DNA from: Leucobacter weissii | Lineage (GTDB): Bacteria; Actinomycetota; Actinomycetes; Actinomycetales; Microbacteriaceae | Length of the DNA stretch: 64,000 nucleotides | Direction: 5' to 3' | NCBI RefSeq assembly: GCF_017565745.1 | Contig: NZ_JAGDYM010000014.1 | Location: forward strand, 122,173-186,172 | Part shown: piece by piece, positions 1 through 8,311 of the stretch | Position numbering within the stretch: the stretch's first letter is position 1 | How the letters are laid out: each line of letters begins with the position of its first letter | Notes under the pieces: model-generated | Databases searched by the model: none | The model's input: only the letters and a program-made list of their open reading frames with translations | What the model was told of the DNA's origin: nothing | Program-made: the position numbers and the translations under genes

Positions 1-115
1 GGGCCGTGCCGACGAAGGCGGCGCGCGCGATGCGGCCGGCTTCCCGCGCGTTCACCACGGGCGCATCCGTCTCCGAACCGCGGGCGGTCTCGGGTCGTCT
101 GGGTGTCTCGGTCAC
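1..115 (-). CDS. N-terminal fragment of a probable MHS-family MFS transporter
   Basis: The window edge cuts this gene, leaving only about 38 N-terminal residues. A GTG start at 113-115 follows a strong GAGGAGG ribosome site. The peptide has a polar, disordered start and ends in RIARAAFVGTA. This resembles the residues just before the first membrane segment of metabolite:H+ symporters (MHS family), whose typical motif continues GTxIEWYDF. It lies downstream of the PucR-type regulator on the same strand, so a regulator-transporter pairing is plausible. The family call rests on a very short match and could be wrong; that a gene starts here is fairly secure. Confidence 0.5.
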   Translation of the reverse strand, partial: MTETPRRPETARGSETDAPVVNAREAGRIARAAFVGTA

Positions 116-249
116 TTGGTCCTCCTCGACGCAATGGGGATCCGCCCGTTCCGTCCGTCGGGTCGGATCGTGGGCGTGAGGAAAATCCTAGGGACGGTTG
201 CGAACCGCAGGGGATAGCCATCGACCCTCGGCACTCGGCGAATGTGTGT

Positions 250-272
250 GCACCCGCACAGTCTCCGGGTGC
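250..272 (-). terminator. Hairpin after the PucR-type regulator gene
   Basis: GCACCCG (250-256) pairs with CGGGTGC (266-272) around a 9-base loop, 8 bases past the regulator stop codon. No U tract follows, as is usual for intrinsic terminators in high-G+C actinobacteria. Confidence 0.4.
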
Positions 273-279
273 GGAGCCC

Positions 280-1425
280 TCACGGTCGCGACTCGGCCAG
301 GACGAAGTGCGCGAGGGCCGCGTCGGCGGGGATCCCCAGATCCAGCCCGGTGGTCTTCTTGAAGGAACCGAGTCGATTCACCACGGTGTTCCTGTGGCAG
401 AACATCGCCGAGGCGGTGTCCCGGATGGAGCCGCTGCGCAGGTAGAGCCGTACGGTCGAGAGCAGCACCGAGCGCTGGGGCTCCGGGATCCTCAGGATCG
501 CTGCAAGCGCTCGACGGTGCGCACCCGGCATGATGCCGTGGAGCGCGTGCGCGGCGATCGTCGGCCAGATGTCCTGAAACCGCAGGCACCGCCCCTCGGG
601 CAGGGATCCTCGGTCGAACAGATCGACGATGCGGGTGATCGTCGACGGCAAGTGCTTGAGGCCGGGGAGGTCGTCGAGCACGACGCACTCGAGGTCGGCG
701 AAGTTCCGGGTCCACGGATCCTCAGAAGGCGAGTGGGGTCGGAAGGCATAGTTCGTCCCGCCGATCTCGGAGCCGAAGGCGGCGCCGCTGCTCAGCGATG
801 CGTCGAGCCTCGTCAGCATCGCGGCGGCTGCGGTCCCTCGGGCGATGACGACTTCGAGCCGGGCGGCCGGATCGACGCCGAGCCGGGCGGCGATCTCATC
901 CGAGTGGAGTTCTCCGTCTCCGGTGAAGAGCCTGGAGAGCTGTCTCTCGCTGACCAGCCGGAAGTCCTTCCGCAGGCGCGCCTCTTCGCGCAGATACGAG
1001 TGTTGGACCTCGAGCGCGTACCGCTCGACGAGCACGAGCACGTCCTCGACGTAGCTGACGAGCTCGGCGGCCTGCTCCTGCGCCGCCAGCGCGATGAGCC
1101 TTCCCCAGAGCACCCGCGAGTTCAACCGGATCGCCTCGAGGAGCACCTCGAGCGGAACCCCCTGACGCGCCCGCCGTCGCCCGAGCTCCCGTGCCGCGGG
1201 CAGATCCCCGGACTCCGCGGAGCCCCGGACGATCAGGCCGATGAGGTCGTGCATGGTGTCGTGGGAGGTGTCCATGATCTCCTCCGCGCTGACGAGCTCT
1301 CGATACCGGGTCGTCAGACCGCTCTCTCGGAAGCGCCTGCGGAACTCGGCCGCCGCCACGTCCACGACGGCTTCGAACTGCGCGTGGTCGAGCCGGTCGG
1401 CGAATCTTCCCGTATCAGAATTCAT
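280..1425 (-). CDS. PucR/CdaR-family transcriptional regulator
   Basis: This 381-residue regulator ends in a PucR-type C-terminal helix-turn-helix. Near residues 325-375 the signature RSVLLSTVRLYL, then DTASAMFCHRNTVVNRLGSF, fits the HTH_30 family. The N-terminal 150 residues are helical and resemble the RsbR/RsbT-like sensor part of some PucR proteins rather than a classical PucR N-domain. The start ATG at 1423-1425 is preferred over an upstream in-frame start because it has a GGGGAGG site and lies at the edge of the divergent promoter region. It is divergent from the amidohydrolase and upstream of the transporter start at 115. Proteins of this family commonly activate adjacent catabolic genes, so control of the amidohydrolase/permease pair is likely but inferred. 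Confidence 0.85.
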   Translation of the reverse strand: MNSDTGRFADRLDHAQFEAVVDVAAAEFRRRFRESGLTTRYRELVSAEEIMDTSHDTMHDLIGLIVRGSAESGDLPAARELGRRRARQGVPLEVLLEAIRLNSRVLWGRLIALAAQEQAAELVSYVEDVLVLVERYALEVQHSYLREEARLRKDFRLVSERQLSRLFTGDGELHSDEIAARLGVDPAARLEVVIARGTAAAAMLTRLDASLSSGAAFGSEIGGTNYAFRPHSPSEDPWTRNFADLECVVLDDLPGLKHLPSTITRIVDLFDRGSLPEGRCLRFQDIWPTIAAHALHGIMPGAHRRALAAILRIPEPQRSVLLSTVRLYLRSGSIRDTASAMFCHRNTVVNRLGSFKKTTGLDLGIPADAALAHFVLAESRP

Positions 1426-1555
1426 CCCCGACGCCTCCCCTGTGCATCTGCTCAGTGATCTGCACCGAAGTCGTGCTTCTTCACCATGGTCATCTGTGAT
1501 GCTGCACAGCTTAGATGGTCGGAGCAGACGGGTCCACTTGAGGGAGGCATCAGCC
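1426..1555. promoter_or_regulatory. Divergent promoter region between regulator and amidohydrolase
   Basis: This 130-bp space separates two divergent starts. It holds CTGTGCA (1440-1446) and its inverse TGCACAG (1503-1509), about 56 bases apart, plus an extra TGCAC at 1461-1465. Two or more half-sites flanking the space would suit a looping or cooperative regulator. The link to the PucR-type protein is a guess from position only. Confidence 0.35.
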
Positions 1556-3199
1556 ATGGGCATCGATACGATCATCAGGAACGCGCGGATCGTCACCGTC
1601 GACGACGTCCGGCCCGAGGCCCGGAGCATCGGAATCGACGGGACGCGCATCGTCGGGTTCGACGAGGATCTCGACGGGGTCCGAGCCGATCGCGTGGTCG
1701 ATCTCGGAGGAGCGGTGCTGCTGCCGGGGTTCAACGACGTCCATGCGCACAGCGTGAAGTACGGCCAGTCGTTGCGAGAGATCGATCTCTCCGATGTGAC
1801 CGACGGCGCTCGACTGCTCGAGCGCATCGGAGCGCACGCCCGATCCGGAACCGGATGGCTGATCGCCTCGGGTCTCAATCCGTTGGGAGTGTCCGGACCA
1901 CTGCCCTCCCGCGACGAGCTGGACCGGGCGTCCTCGGGCAGGCCGCTCTGGATCAAGCACGCGTCGAGTCACGCCTACACGCTGAACGGCGCGGCGCTCG
2001 CGAAGATCGGTGTTCCCCAGTACCCGTCGGTCCAGCCCTCGGGCGGGGTGATCGTCGTCGACGCCTCGGGACGGGCGACGGGGCTGCTCGAGGAGAACGC
2101 GATGCACCTGGTGCATGAGGCTCTCCTGCCGGACTCCCTCGAAGACATCGATCAGGCCCTCGACCTGGCCACGGCGCGGTATGTCCGCGAGGGACTGACC
2201 TCGGTCACGGACGCCGGGACCTCGGGCGGGTGGATAGGCCACAGTCCGCGCGAACTCGCCGCCTATCAGCGCGCGCGGGAGCGGGGCGCGCTTCGGGTGC
2301 GCATGCAGGCCATGGTGGCGAGCGAAGCGCTGCATCGGCTGGAGGGCCACGCCTCGGACCCGACCGCGCGCGGGTTCGGGGCGGGCATCCGAAGCGGCTT
2401 CGGCGACGAGTGGCTGCAGATCGGGCCCACGAAGGCGTTCCTCGACGGCTCGCTCCTCGGGGCCACCGCGGCGCTCAGCGAGGAATACGATAACTGCGCC
2501 GGAAGCCGGGGCTACCTGGCCGGCGACGCGGATGCGATGAGCACGCAGTTGCTCGAAGCGGCGGCCGGTGGATGGTCCCTCGCGCTGCACGCCATCGGCG
2601 ACGCCGGCGTCGACCTCGCCCTGGAGATCATCGGCACCGCTCTCGCGAGGCACGGGCGGCCCGTGCTTCCGCACCGCATCGAGCACGGCGGGGTCGTGCG
2701 GCCCGACCAGATCCTCCGGATCGTCGAGCTCGGCGTCGTGGTGGTGCCGCAACCGTATTTCATCGGCGTGTTCGGAGACGGCATGCTTGCGAATCTCGGC
2801 CCCCGGCGCGCCGAGTGGTCCTACCGTGCGCAGACGATTCTGGATGCCGGTGGCATCGTTCCGGGAAGCTCCGATCGCCCGGTGGCCCCCGGAGCCCCGT
2901 TGCGGGTGGTTCAGGCGTTCGTCGAGCGCCTCACCGAGACCGGAGCGCCCTATGGCCCGGGCGAACGGCTCAGCGCGGAGGAGGCGATCCGCGCATACAC
3001 CCTCGGGTCTGCCCGAGCGACCGGCTGGGCGCACGCGAAGGGGAGCCTCTCCCGGGGGAAGCTCGCCGACCTGGTGGTGCTCGCCGAAGATCCACGCGAG
3101 GTCGACGCCGCGAGCATCGGGAGGATCGACGTGCTCGGAACGGTCATCGGGGGGCGCAGCGCCCACGGGCTCCCCGAGCTCGCCGACGCGGGGCGATGA
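1556..3199 (+). CDS. Amidohydrolase family 3 (YtcJ-like) metal-dependent hydrolase
   Basis: The 547-residue protein belongs to the amidohydrolase_3/YtcJ group, which includes N-substituted formamide deformylases and related amide or carbamate hydrolases. Metal-ligand landmarks are visible in order: GFNDVHAHS near residue 60 (HxH), a later ALHAIGDAG, HRIEHGG and GSDRPV. The short beta-sandwich around the barrel is present at both ends. ATG 1556 has an AGGGAGG site 8 bases upstream. Extension upstream is possible but would run through the divergent promoter. The gene is followed 28 bases later by an LctP-like permease, suggesting uptake and hydrolysis of one compound. The substrate cannot be read from sequence. 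Confidence 0.85.
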   Translation: MGIDTIIRNARIVTVDDVRPEARSIGIDGTRIVGFDEDLDGVRADRVVDLGGAVLLPGFNDVHAHSVKYGQSLREIDLSDVTDGARLLERIGAHARSGTGWLIASGLNPLGVSGPLPSRDELDRASSGRPLWIKHASSHAYTLNGAALAKIGVPQYPSVQPSGGVIVVDASGRATGLLEENAMHLVHEALLPDSLEDIDQALDLATARYVREGLTSVTDAGTSGGWIGHSPRELAAYQRARERGALRVRMQAMVASEALHRLEGHASDPTARGFGAGIRSGFGDEWLQIGPTKAFLDGSLLGATAALSEEYDNCAGSRGYLAGDADAMSTQLLEAAAGGWSLALHAIGDAGVDLALEIIGTALARHGRPVLPHRIEHGGVVRPDQILRIVELGVVVVPQPYFIGVFGDGMLANLGPRRAEWSYRAQTILDAGGIVPGSSDRPVAPGAPLRVVQAFVERLTETGAPYGPGERLSAEEAIRAYTLGSARATGWAHAKGSLSRGKLADLVVLAEDPREVDAASIGRIDVLGTVIGGRSAHGLPELADAGR

Positions 3200-3227
3200 T
3201 CGACGCGGTTCGAGACGAGCCCCGCGG

Positions 3228-4685
3228 ATGATGGCCGCGCTGATCGCCTCCATCCCGCTCATCGTCATCGTGGCGCTGTTCGCGGTCGGCGCGCGGTCGC
3301 TGCCGGTCGCGGCCGCCGGGACGGCGGCCGTCGTACTCACGGCCATCGGCTCGGGATCGCCGCCCTCGACGATCCTCGGTGCGCTCCTGCTCGCCGGGCC
3401 GACGGCGGCCGGGGTCGTCGTGGTGCTCTGCGGGGGCTTCGTGCTCACCGGGATGCTCTCGGCGTCGGGCGGACTCGCCCGCATCGCCCGCCTCTTCGAG
3501 GAGAGCGCGTCCGACACCGGCACGCGCCTGCTGATGATCGCCTCGGGATTCGGGGTCTGGATCGAGTCCGTAGTCGGTTTCGGCGTCGGGCTGATCGTGG
3601 CGATCCCGCTGCTCGTGCGAGCGGGACTTCCGCCGCCGCGGGCGACGCTGGTCTCGCTGCTGACGATGGCGTTGGTCCCGTGGGGCGCGCTCGGCGCCGG
3701 AACGCTGATCGCCGCGGATCGCGCCGGTCTTTCCGCCGCGGCGCTCGGGACCGCGTCGGCCTGGTTGAGCCTGCCGCTCATGGTCGTCAGCACCGCGGTC
3801 GCGGCCTGGGTCTGCAGATCCGCCGGCTCTCCGCCTCGGGCCCTCCCCCTCGCCCTTTTCGTCGGGGTCGAATGGGGGGCGCTCGTGCTCGCCAACACCC
3901 TTCTCGGCCCCGGCGCCGCGGGAGCGATCGCTCCGGTGGCCGCGGTCGCCGCCGTGGCGCTCGTCCGCGGGAGACGCAATGCCCGCCGGGCGTCTCTCGA
4001 TCGGCCCCTCGCCCGCGCGCTCGCCCCCTTTCTGACGCTCATGTCGGGTCTGATCGTCACGGGAGCGCTCCGCGCCTCCGGAGCGCTCCCCCCGGCCTGG
4101 GCCTTCCTCGCGAGCCCGCAGTTCTGGATCATCTCCTCCGTGGCCGTCGCGTTCGCGGCCGCGGCGACGTCCGGCGGTCCGGTGCTGCGGGCGGCCGGAC
4201 GCGCGCTGCGGGCCAGTGCCTCTGCGGTCCTCGCGGTCGTGCTGTTCCTCTTCATCGGCGTGGCGATGTCCGAGAGCGGGCTCGCCGCCTCGATCCTGGG
4301 CCTGGCCGAGGGAGCCGGTGCGACGTTCCCGTTCGTCGTCGTCGGCATCGGCATGGTCGCCGGAGTGTCGGTCGGCTCGAATGTCGGGGCCGCGGCGATG
4401 TTCCCCGGCCCGGTCGCGGCGTCCGCCGGAGGCTCGGCTCATGATCCGCTGCTCTCCGTGGCGGCCTACAACGTCGTCGCCTCGTTCGCCACGGGGCTGT
4501 CTGCCTCGCGACTCGGCCTGGGACTGGCCGCGGCCGGCGACCCGGGCGCAGAGTCGGATGGAGAGCCGGCCTCCGCTCCGGGAGCGGGCGGGCGGGCGCT
4601 CGACATCCGCTCGGTGTTCGGGGTGACCCTGGTGGTCGCCGCGGGGCTCACCGGGGCGCTCGTCGCCGCGATCGCCCCGGGCTGA
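3228..4685 (+). CDS. L-lactate-permease-like (LctP family) membrane transporter
   Basis: This 485-residue protein is almost entirely hydrophobic, with about 12-14 predicted membrane segments. The stretch GVWIESVVGFGVG near residues 108-120 resembles the conserved E-x(3)-GFG-x-P region of LctP/GlcA permeases. VSVGSNVGAAAMFPGPVAA near residue 385 resembles their second conserved GSN loop. The usual GFGTP proline is replaced here by valine (GFGVG), so substrate range may differ from lactate or glycolate. The start is the first of two consecutive ATGs (3228, 3231); the ribosome site is weak, consistent with coupling to the amidohydrolase. It probably imports a carboxylate used or released by the neighbouring hydrolase (inference). 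Confidence 0.7.
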   Translation: MMAALIASIPLIVIVALFAVGARSLPVAAAGTAAVVLTAIGSGSPPSTILGALLLAGPTAAGVVVVLCGGFVLTGMLSASGGLARIARLFEESASDTGTRLLMIASGFGVWIESVVGFGVGLIVAIPLLVRAGLPPPRATLVSLLTMALVPWGALGAGTLIAADRAGLSAAALGTASAWLSLPLMVVSTAVAAWVCRSAGSPPRALPLALFVGVEWGALVLANTLLGPGAAGAIAPVAAVAAVALVRGRRNARRASLDRPLARALAPFLTLMSGLIVTGALRASGALPPAWAFLASPQFWIISSVAVAFAAAATSGGPVLRAAGRALRASASAVLAVVLFLFIGVAMSESGLAASILGLAEGAGATFPFVVVGIGMVAGVSVGSNVGAAAMFPGPVAASAGGSAHDPLLSVAAYNVVASFATGLSASRLGLGLAAAGDPGAESDGEPASAPGAGGRALDIRSVFGVTLVVAAGLTGALVAAIAPG

Positions 4686-4722
4686 GCGATCGCGCCCGCG
4701 CCGCAGGGGGGAGAATGGGAGC

Positions 4723-6027
4723 ATGAGGACACGGTTCTGGCGGCATCCGCTGCGATGGTGGGATCTCGCCGTCGCGGTGGTCGCGGTCCTGCTGTGCCTT
4801 CCGGGCGGCGTGAGCGCGCTCTTCCGCGACGGAGCGGTGGCGGGGGACCCGAGCGATCTCGCGCTCGCACTGGCCCCGTTCGGCGCCTTCCTCCTGCTCT
4901 ACGCGCTGCTCGGCCGCGCCGCGCTGCTGCGCGGCATGCGGGATCTGCAGCCGGACGGCCGGGCGCTCGCGTTCCTCGGGGGGTCGGTGCTGCTGCTCGC
5001 CGCGGCGACGGCGCTGAGCCCCAGCTATGCGACGCTGCAGGTGCTCGGGTACCCGATGATCTGGAACATCGCGGGCACCTACGCGCGTTCGGTCGTGTGG
5101 AGCGTCGCGATGGCCGCCGCGGTGGGGATCGGATCGTCCGCCGCGTACGTCCGCCTCGACGTCGACCAGCCCTACTGGACCGCGGCGGTCACGGCGCTGC
5201 TCTCGCTGGTGCTCTCGATCATGATGGGCACCTGGATCACGCGCATCTTCGAGCAGGGCGAGCAGCAGCGGAGACTCGCCGAGCAGCTCCGCAGATCGCA
5301 GGACGAGGTCTCGGATCTCAGCGCGCGCGCCGGCGCCGCGGCCGAACGCGAGCGGCTCTCCCGCGAGCTCCACGATACGCTCACGCAGACGCTCACGGGC
5401 CTCGTGATGCTCAGCGAGCAGGCGGAGCGGGCGCTCGCCGCGGGCGACGCGGAGAGGGCCGGCGAGCGGCTGTCCCGGGTGAGCGAGGCATCGCGGGAGG
5501 CCATGACCGAGGCGCGCGCCCTGGTGGCCGCCACGCAGCCGCTCGGCGACGGGGGACTCACACAGGCCGTCGAGCGGGTGGTCGCCGGCCTCGAGCGCGA
5601 CACCGGCCTCAGCGTCAGCTGCGCTCTCGAGGTCCCGCCGATGGATCGGGAACTCGAGGTGGTGCTCCTCCGCGCGGCGCAGGAGGGTCTCGCGAACGCC
5701 CGCCGGCACGCCCGAGCGTCGAGCGTCGCGGTCACGGTCCGCGCGGCGGACGGCGGGGTGCTGCTCCGCGTCGAGGACGACGGCATCGGCCCGCAGACCC
5801 CGCGGGACGGCGCGGGCGGGTTCGGGCTCAGCGGTCTCGCCGACCGGGTCCGGCTCGTCGGGGGCGAGGTCGTCTTCGGCCCGGGCGCGGCGCGCGGCGC
5901 GCGTCTCGAGGTCCGTCTGCCGCTCCACGGAGCGGCGATCCCGGCGACGCCCGTCCCCGCAACCGATTCGCACCCCCAGGCCGTGCGCGGGTCCGCGACC
6001 GAGGCGAGCGCGGGGGCGTCGTCGTGA
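4723..6027 (+). CDS. Two-component sensor histidine kinase (NarL/DesK type)
   Basis: The 434-residue kinase has five or six N-terminal membrane segments (residues about 10-175), a short coiled linker and a HisKA_3 dimerisation helix. The phospho-accepting His217 sits in ERLSRELHDTLTQ. The C-terminal HATPase part shows the N-box ANARRHARA and the G-box DDGIGP followed by GFGLSGLADRV. There is no extracellular sensory domain, so a membrane or cell-envelope signal is likely. It overlaps its partner response regulator by 4 bases. It follows the LctP-like permease by 37 bases, but a functional link is not shown. Confidence 0.92.
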   Translation: MRTRFWRHPLRWWDLAVAVVAVLLCLPGGVSALFRDGAVAGDPSDLALALAPFGAFLLLYALLGRAALLRGMRDLQPDGRALAFLGGSVLLLAAATALSPSYATLQVLGYPMIWNIAGTYARSVVWSVAMAAAVGIGSSAAYVRLDVDQPYWTAAVTALLSLVLSIMMGTWITRIFEQGEQQRRLAEQLRRSQDEVSDLSARAGAAAERERLSRELHDTLTQTLTGLVMLSEQAERALAAGDAERAGERLSRVSEASREAMTEARALVAATQPLGDGGLTQAVERVVAGLERDTGLSVSCALEVPPMDRELEVVLLRAAQEGLANARRHARASSVAVTVRAADGGVLLRVEDDGIGPQTPRDGAGGFGLSGLADRVRLVGGEVVFGPGAARGARLEVRLPLHGAAIPATPVPATDSHPQAVRGSATEASAGASS

Positions 6028-6671
6028 TCCGGATCCTGGTGGCGGACGATCACCCGGTCGTGCGTGCGGGCATCGTCGGCCTGCTCGAGACCGAGGACGG
6101 TCTCGAGGTCGTCGGAGAGGCCGAGAGCGGAGAGTCCGCTGCAGCGCTCGCGGCGGAGCACTCGCCCGATGTGGTGCTGATGGATCTGCGAATGCCGGGC
6201 ATCGGCGGAGTGGAGGCGACACGGCGGGTGGTGGCGGACGATCCCTCCGTCCGCGTGCTCGTGTTCACCACCTACGAGGCGGACGATCAGATCCTCGCGG
6301 CCATCGAGGCCGGGGCGGGCGGGTACCTCCTGAAGGCGGCGCCGGCGGCCGAGCTGATCGCGGGCATCCGGGCCGTCGCGGCGGGGCAGACGGTGCTGGC
6401 CCCGAGCATCGCCGCGCAACTGGTGGTTCGGGCGCAGCGGACGGCTCGCCGTCCGGCCGATCCGGTGCGCGGCGGGAGCCCCCAACTGACCGCCAGGGAG
6501 ACCGAGATCCTCGGGCTGGTCGCCCAGGGGCTCAGCAATCCCGAGATCGCGGCCCGGCTGTTCATCGGCGAATCCACGGTGAAGACGCATCTGCTCCACG
6601 TCTTCGAGAAGCTCGAGGTGGGGGATCGCACGCGCGCCGTCACCCGGGCCATGGAGTGCGGCCTCCTCTGA
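6024..6671 (+). CDS. LuxR/NarL-family response regulator
   Basis: The 215-residue regulator has a receiver domain (residues 1-120) with phospho-acceptor Asp54 in VVLMDLRMPG, the switch Thr in VFTTY and the conserved Lys in YLLKAAP. The C-terminal LuxR helix-turn-helix spans about residues 150-213 (LTARETEILGLVAQGLSNPEIA, split here as two overlapping motifs). The GTG start overlaps the kinase stop codon (GTGA), indicating translational coupling. Its targets are unknown. The envelope-type kinase and the nearby ABC exporter operon raise, but do not prove, a stress-response role. Confidence 0.93.
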   Translation: MIRILVADDHPVVRAGIVGLLETEDGLEVVGEAESGESAAALAAEHSPDVVLMDLRMPGIGGVEATRRVVADDPSVRVLVFTTYEADDQILAAIEAGAGGYLLKAAPAAELIAGIRAVAAGQTVLAPSIAAQLVVRAQRTARRPADPVRGGSPQLTARETEILGLVAQGLSNPEIAARLFIGESTVKTHLLHVFEKLEVGDRTRAVTRAMECGLL

Positions 6672-6863
6672 GCGCGCCCCTCTTCCCCGCTCGTCGGATC
6701 TCCTGCGGTCCGTCTCCCACTCGCGCTCCCTCCTCCTCCCCGCTCCGGCGCCTTCTGCTCTCCTTTCTCCTCGCATCCGCTCCCTTCCTCGCATTCCCTT
6801 CTCGTCCGTCCTCGTCTCTTCTCCGGCCCCAGGCCCTCCCTCCCTCGCCGGTCCCGCTCCCCT
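6672..6863 (+). other. Pyrimidine-rich non-coding stretch
   Basis: About 190 bases after the response regulator are strongly C+T-biased on the plus strand, with many CTC, TCC and CCT steps. A 69-codon reading frame crosses it but has low-complexity Ser/Pro/Leu content and no ribosome site, so I do not call it a gene. Nothing else recognisable is present before the hairpin at 6864. Confidence 0.5.
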
Positions 6864-6914
6864 GAGGACCCGAAGCGCCCTTTCCGCCCGGAGAAACGGG
6901 CGCTTCGCGTCCTC
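6864..6914 (+). terminator. Long hairpin terminator
   Basis: A 17-base arm (6864-6880) pairs with 6898-6914 with a single mismatch, around a 17-base loop. It lies between the two-component operon and the next promoter. Both strands have usable stems, but only plus-strand transcription arrives here. Confidence 0.7.
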
Positions 6915-6964
6915 TCGCGACGGAAAAGCGCGAGGAACGGGCGGAGAGCGAGAGAGGCCGGGGC

Positions 6965-6993
6965 TTGACAGCGCCGCGGCAGGTGCGTAGGTT
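6965..6993 (+). promoter_or_regulatory. Promoter of the GntR-ABC operon
   Basis: A perfect TTGACA -35 (6965-6970) is followed after 17 bases by a TAGGTT -10 (6988-6993). The palindromic operator begins inside the -10, so binding would block RNA polymerase. Confidence 0.75.
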
Positions 6994-7012
6994 CATTAGT
7001 GAAGTAATGAAC
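6991..7012. promoter_or_regulatory. Palindromic GntR (YtrA-type) operator
   Basis: GTTCATTA (6991-6998) and TAATGAAC (7005-7012) form a perfect 8-base inverted repeat around a 6-base centre. It overlaps the -10 and start point of the operon whose first gene encodes the GntR regulator. This layout is typical of autorepression. Confidence 0.75.
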
Positions 7013-7049
7013 CAGTGAAGTTCGCACGAGCGAGAAGAAGGAGGGCGAC

Positions 7050-7412
7050 GTGTTCGACGATACGAGGCCCATCTTCCTGCAGCTCGCGGAGCGCGTCGCG
7101 GCCGACATCCTGCGCGGCCGCTACGCGGAGGGCGAGCAGGTCCCCTCCACCAACGAGCTGGCGGCCCACCTGCGCATCAACCCCGCCACGGCCGGCAAGG
7201 CGCTGAACCTGCTCGTGGAACGCGGGATCCTCGTCAAGCGTCGCGGCATCGGCATGTTCGTGGCCGCGGGTGCGCCGGAGCGCATCGCGGGCGAACGGCG
7301 GCAGGGACTCGTTCACGACTTCATCCACCCGCTCCTGGCGGAGGCCGCCGCGCTCGGGCTGAGCCCGGCCGAGGTCATCCGCCTCATCGAACAAGAAACG
7401 GGAACACCATGA
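7050..7412 (+). CDS. GntR-family regulator, YtrA subfamily
   Basis: At 120 residues this is the short YtrA form of GntR: an N-terminal winged helix (residues about 10-75; VPSTNELAAHLRINPATAGKA is its recognition region) and a short C-terminal helical tail instead of a ligand-binding domain. The GTG start at 7050 follows AAGAAGGAGGG. It overlaps the ABC ATPase gene by 4 bases. YtrA regulators usually repress their own ABC transporter operon and respond to cell-wall or membrane stress. The operator over the promoter supports autorepression here. Confidence 0.92.
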   Translation: MFDDTRPIFLQLAERVAADILRGRYAEGEQVPSTNELAAHLRINPATAGKALNLLVERGILVKRRGIGMFVAAGAPERIAGERRQGLVHDFIHPLLAEAAALGLSPAEVIRLIEQETGTP

Positions 7413-8311
7413 CCATCGCCATCGACACGCGCGGACTGACGCGCCTGCACGGACCGGTCCGCGCGCTGGACGACGTGACCGTCCAGATCCGCGAGAACAC
7501 GATCACGGGCCTGCTCGGGCGCAACGGCGCGGGGAAGACCACGTTCATGTCGCTCGCCACCGCGCAGGACCGGCCCACCTCGGGCGAGTTGCGCGTACTG
7601 GGCGAGCCGCCCTTCGAGCGCGCGAAGGTGCTCGAGCGCCTCTGCTTCATCCGCGACAATCAGCGCTACCCCGACGACTACAAGCTGCGTCACGCGCTTC
7701 GCGCGGCGCGCGTCTTCTACCCGAACTGGGATCAGGCGGTCGCCGACGAGCTGGTCTCGCTCTTCCGCATCCCGGAGAAGACGGTGATCAAGAAGTTCTC
7801 GCGCGGACAGTTCTCCGCGCTCGGGATCGTCCTCGGTCTCGCCTCGCGCGCGCCGATCACCTTCTTCGACGAGCCCTACCTGGGTCTCGACGCGACCGCG
7901 CGCTCGCATTTCTACGATGCGCTGCTCCGCGACTACACCGAGCACCCGCGCACCATCCTGCTGTCGACCCATCTGATCGACGAAATGGATCGTCTGCTGG
8001 AGCGGGTCGTGATCCTGGACCGCGGCCGCGTCGTGCGCGACGCCGAGGTCGACGAACTGCGCGGGGCGGCGTTCCAGGTGTCAGGGCGGACGGAGGCGGT
8101 CGAGCGCTTCGCCGAGGGCTCCGACCTGCTCAGCCTGCATCGCGTCGGCGGCCTCGCCACGGCGGTGATGGAGGGGCCGGCGTCCGAAGACGTTCGCGCG
8201 GCAGCGCGTGCCGCCGACCTCGAGATCGGATCGGTCTCGCTCCAGCAGCTGGTCGCAGCCTACGGATTCGACGGCGCCGAAAGCGCCTCAGAGAAGGGAG
8301 CGCGCGCATGA
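7409..8311 (+). CDS. ABC transporter ATP-binding protein (YtrB-like)
   Basis: The 300-residue ATPase has Walker A GLLGRNGAGKTTF (about residues 34-46), a divergent signature SRGQFSALG instead of LSGGQ, and Walker B ITFFDEPYLGLD followed by the H-loop STH. The unusual RGQ signature is common in YtrB/BcrA-like exporters. The C-terminal 80 residues form a regulatory tail. It overlaps the genes on either side by ATGA junctions, so all three proteins are probably made in fixed ratio. It would energise the membrane protein encoded next. Confidence 0.92.
   Translation: MTIAIDTRGLTRLHGPVRALDDVTVQIRENTITGLLGRNGAGKTTFMSLATAQDRPTSGELRVLGEPPFERAKVLERLCFIRDNQRYPDDYKLRHALRAARVFYPNWDQAVADELVSLFRIPEKTVIKKFSRGQFSALGIVLGLASRAPITFFDEPYLGLDATARSHFYDALLRDYTEHPRTILLSTHLIDEMDRLLERVVILDRGRVVRDAEVDELRGAAFQVSGRTEAVERFAEGSDLLSLHRVGGLATAVMEGPASEDVRAAARAADLEIGSVSLQQLVAAYGFDGAESASEKGARA

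Noticed and set aside
6656..6865. 69-codon Ser/Pro/Leu frame after the response regulator
   Set aside because: It starts inside the upstream gene, lacks a ribosome site, and reflects the pyrimidine-rich tract.
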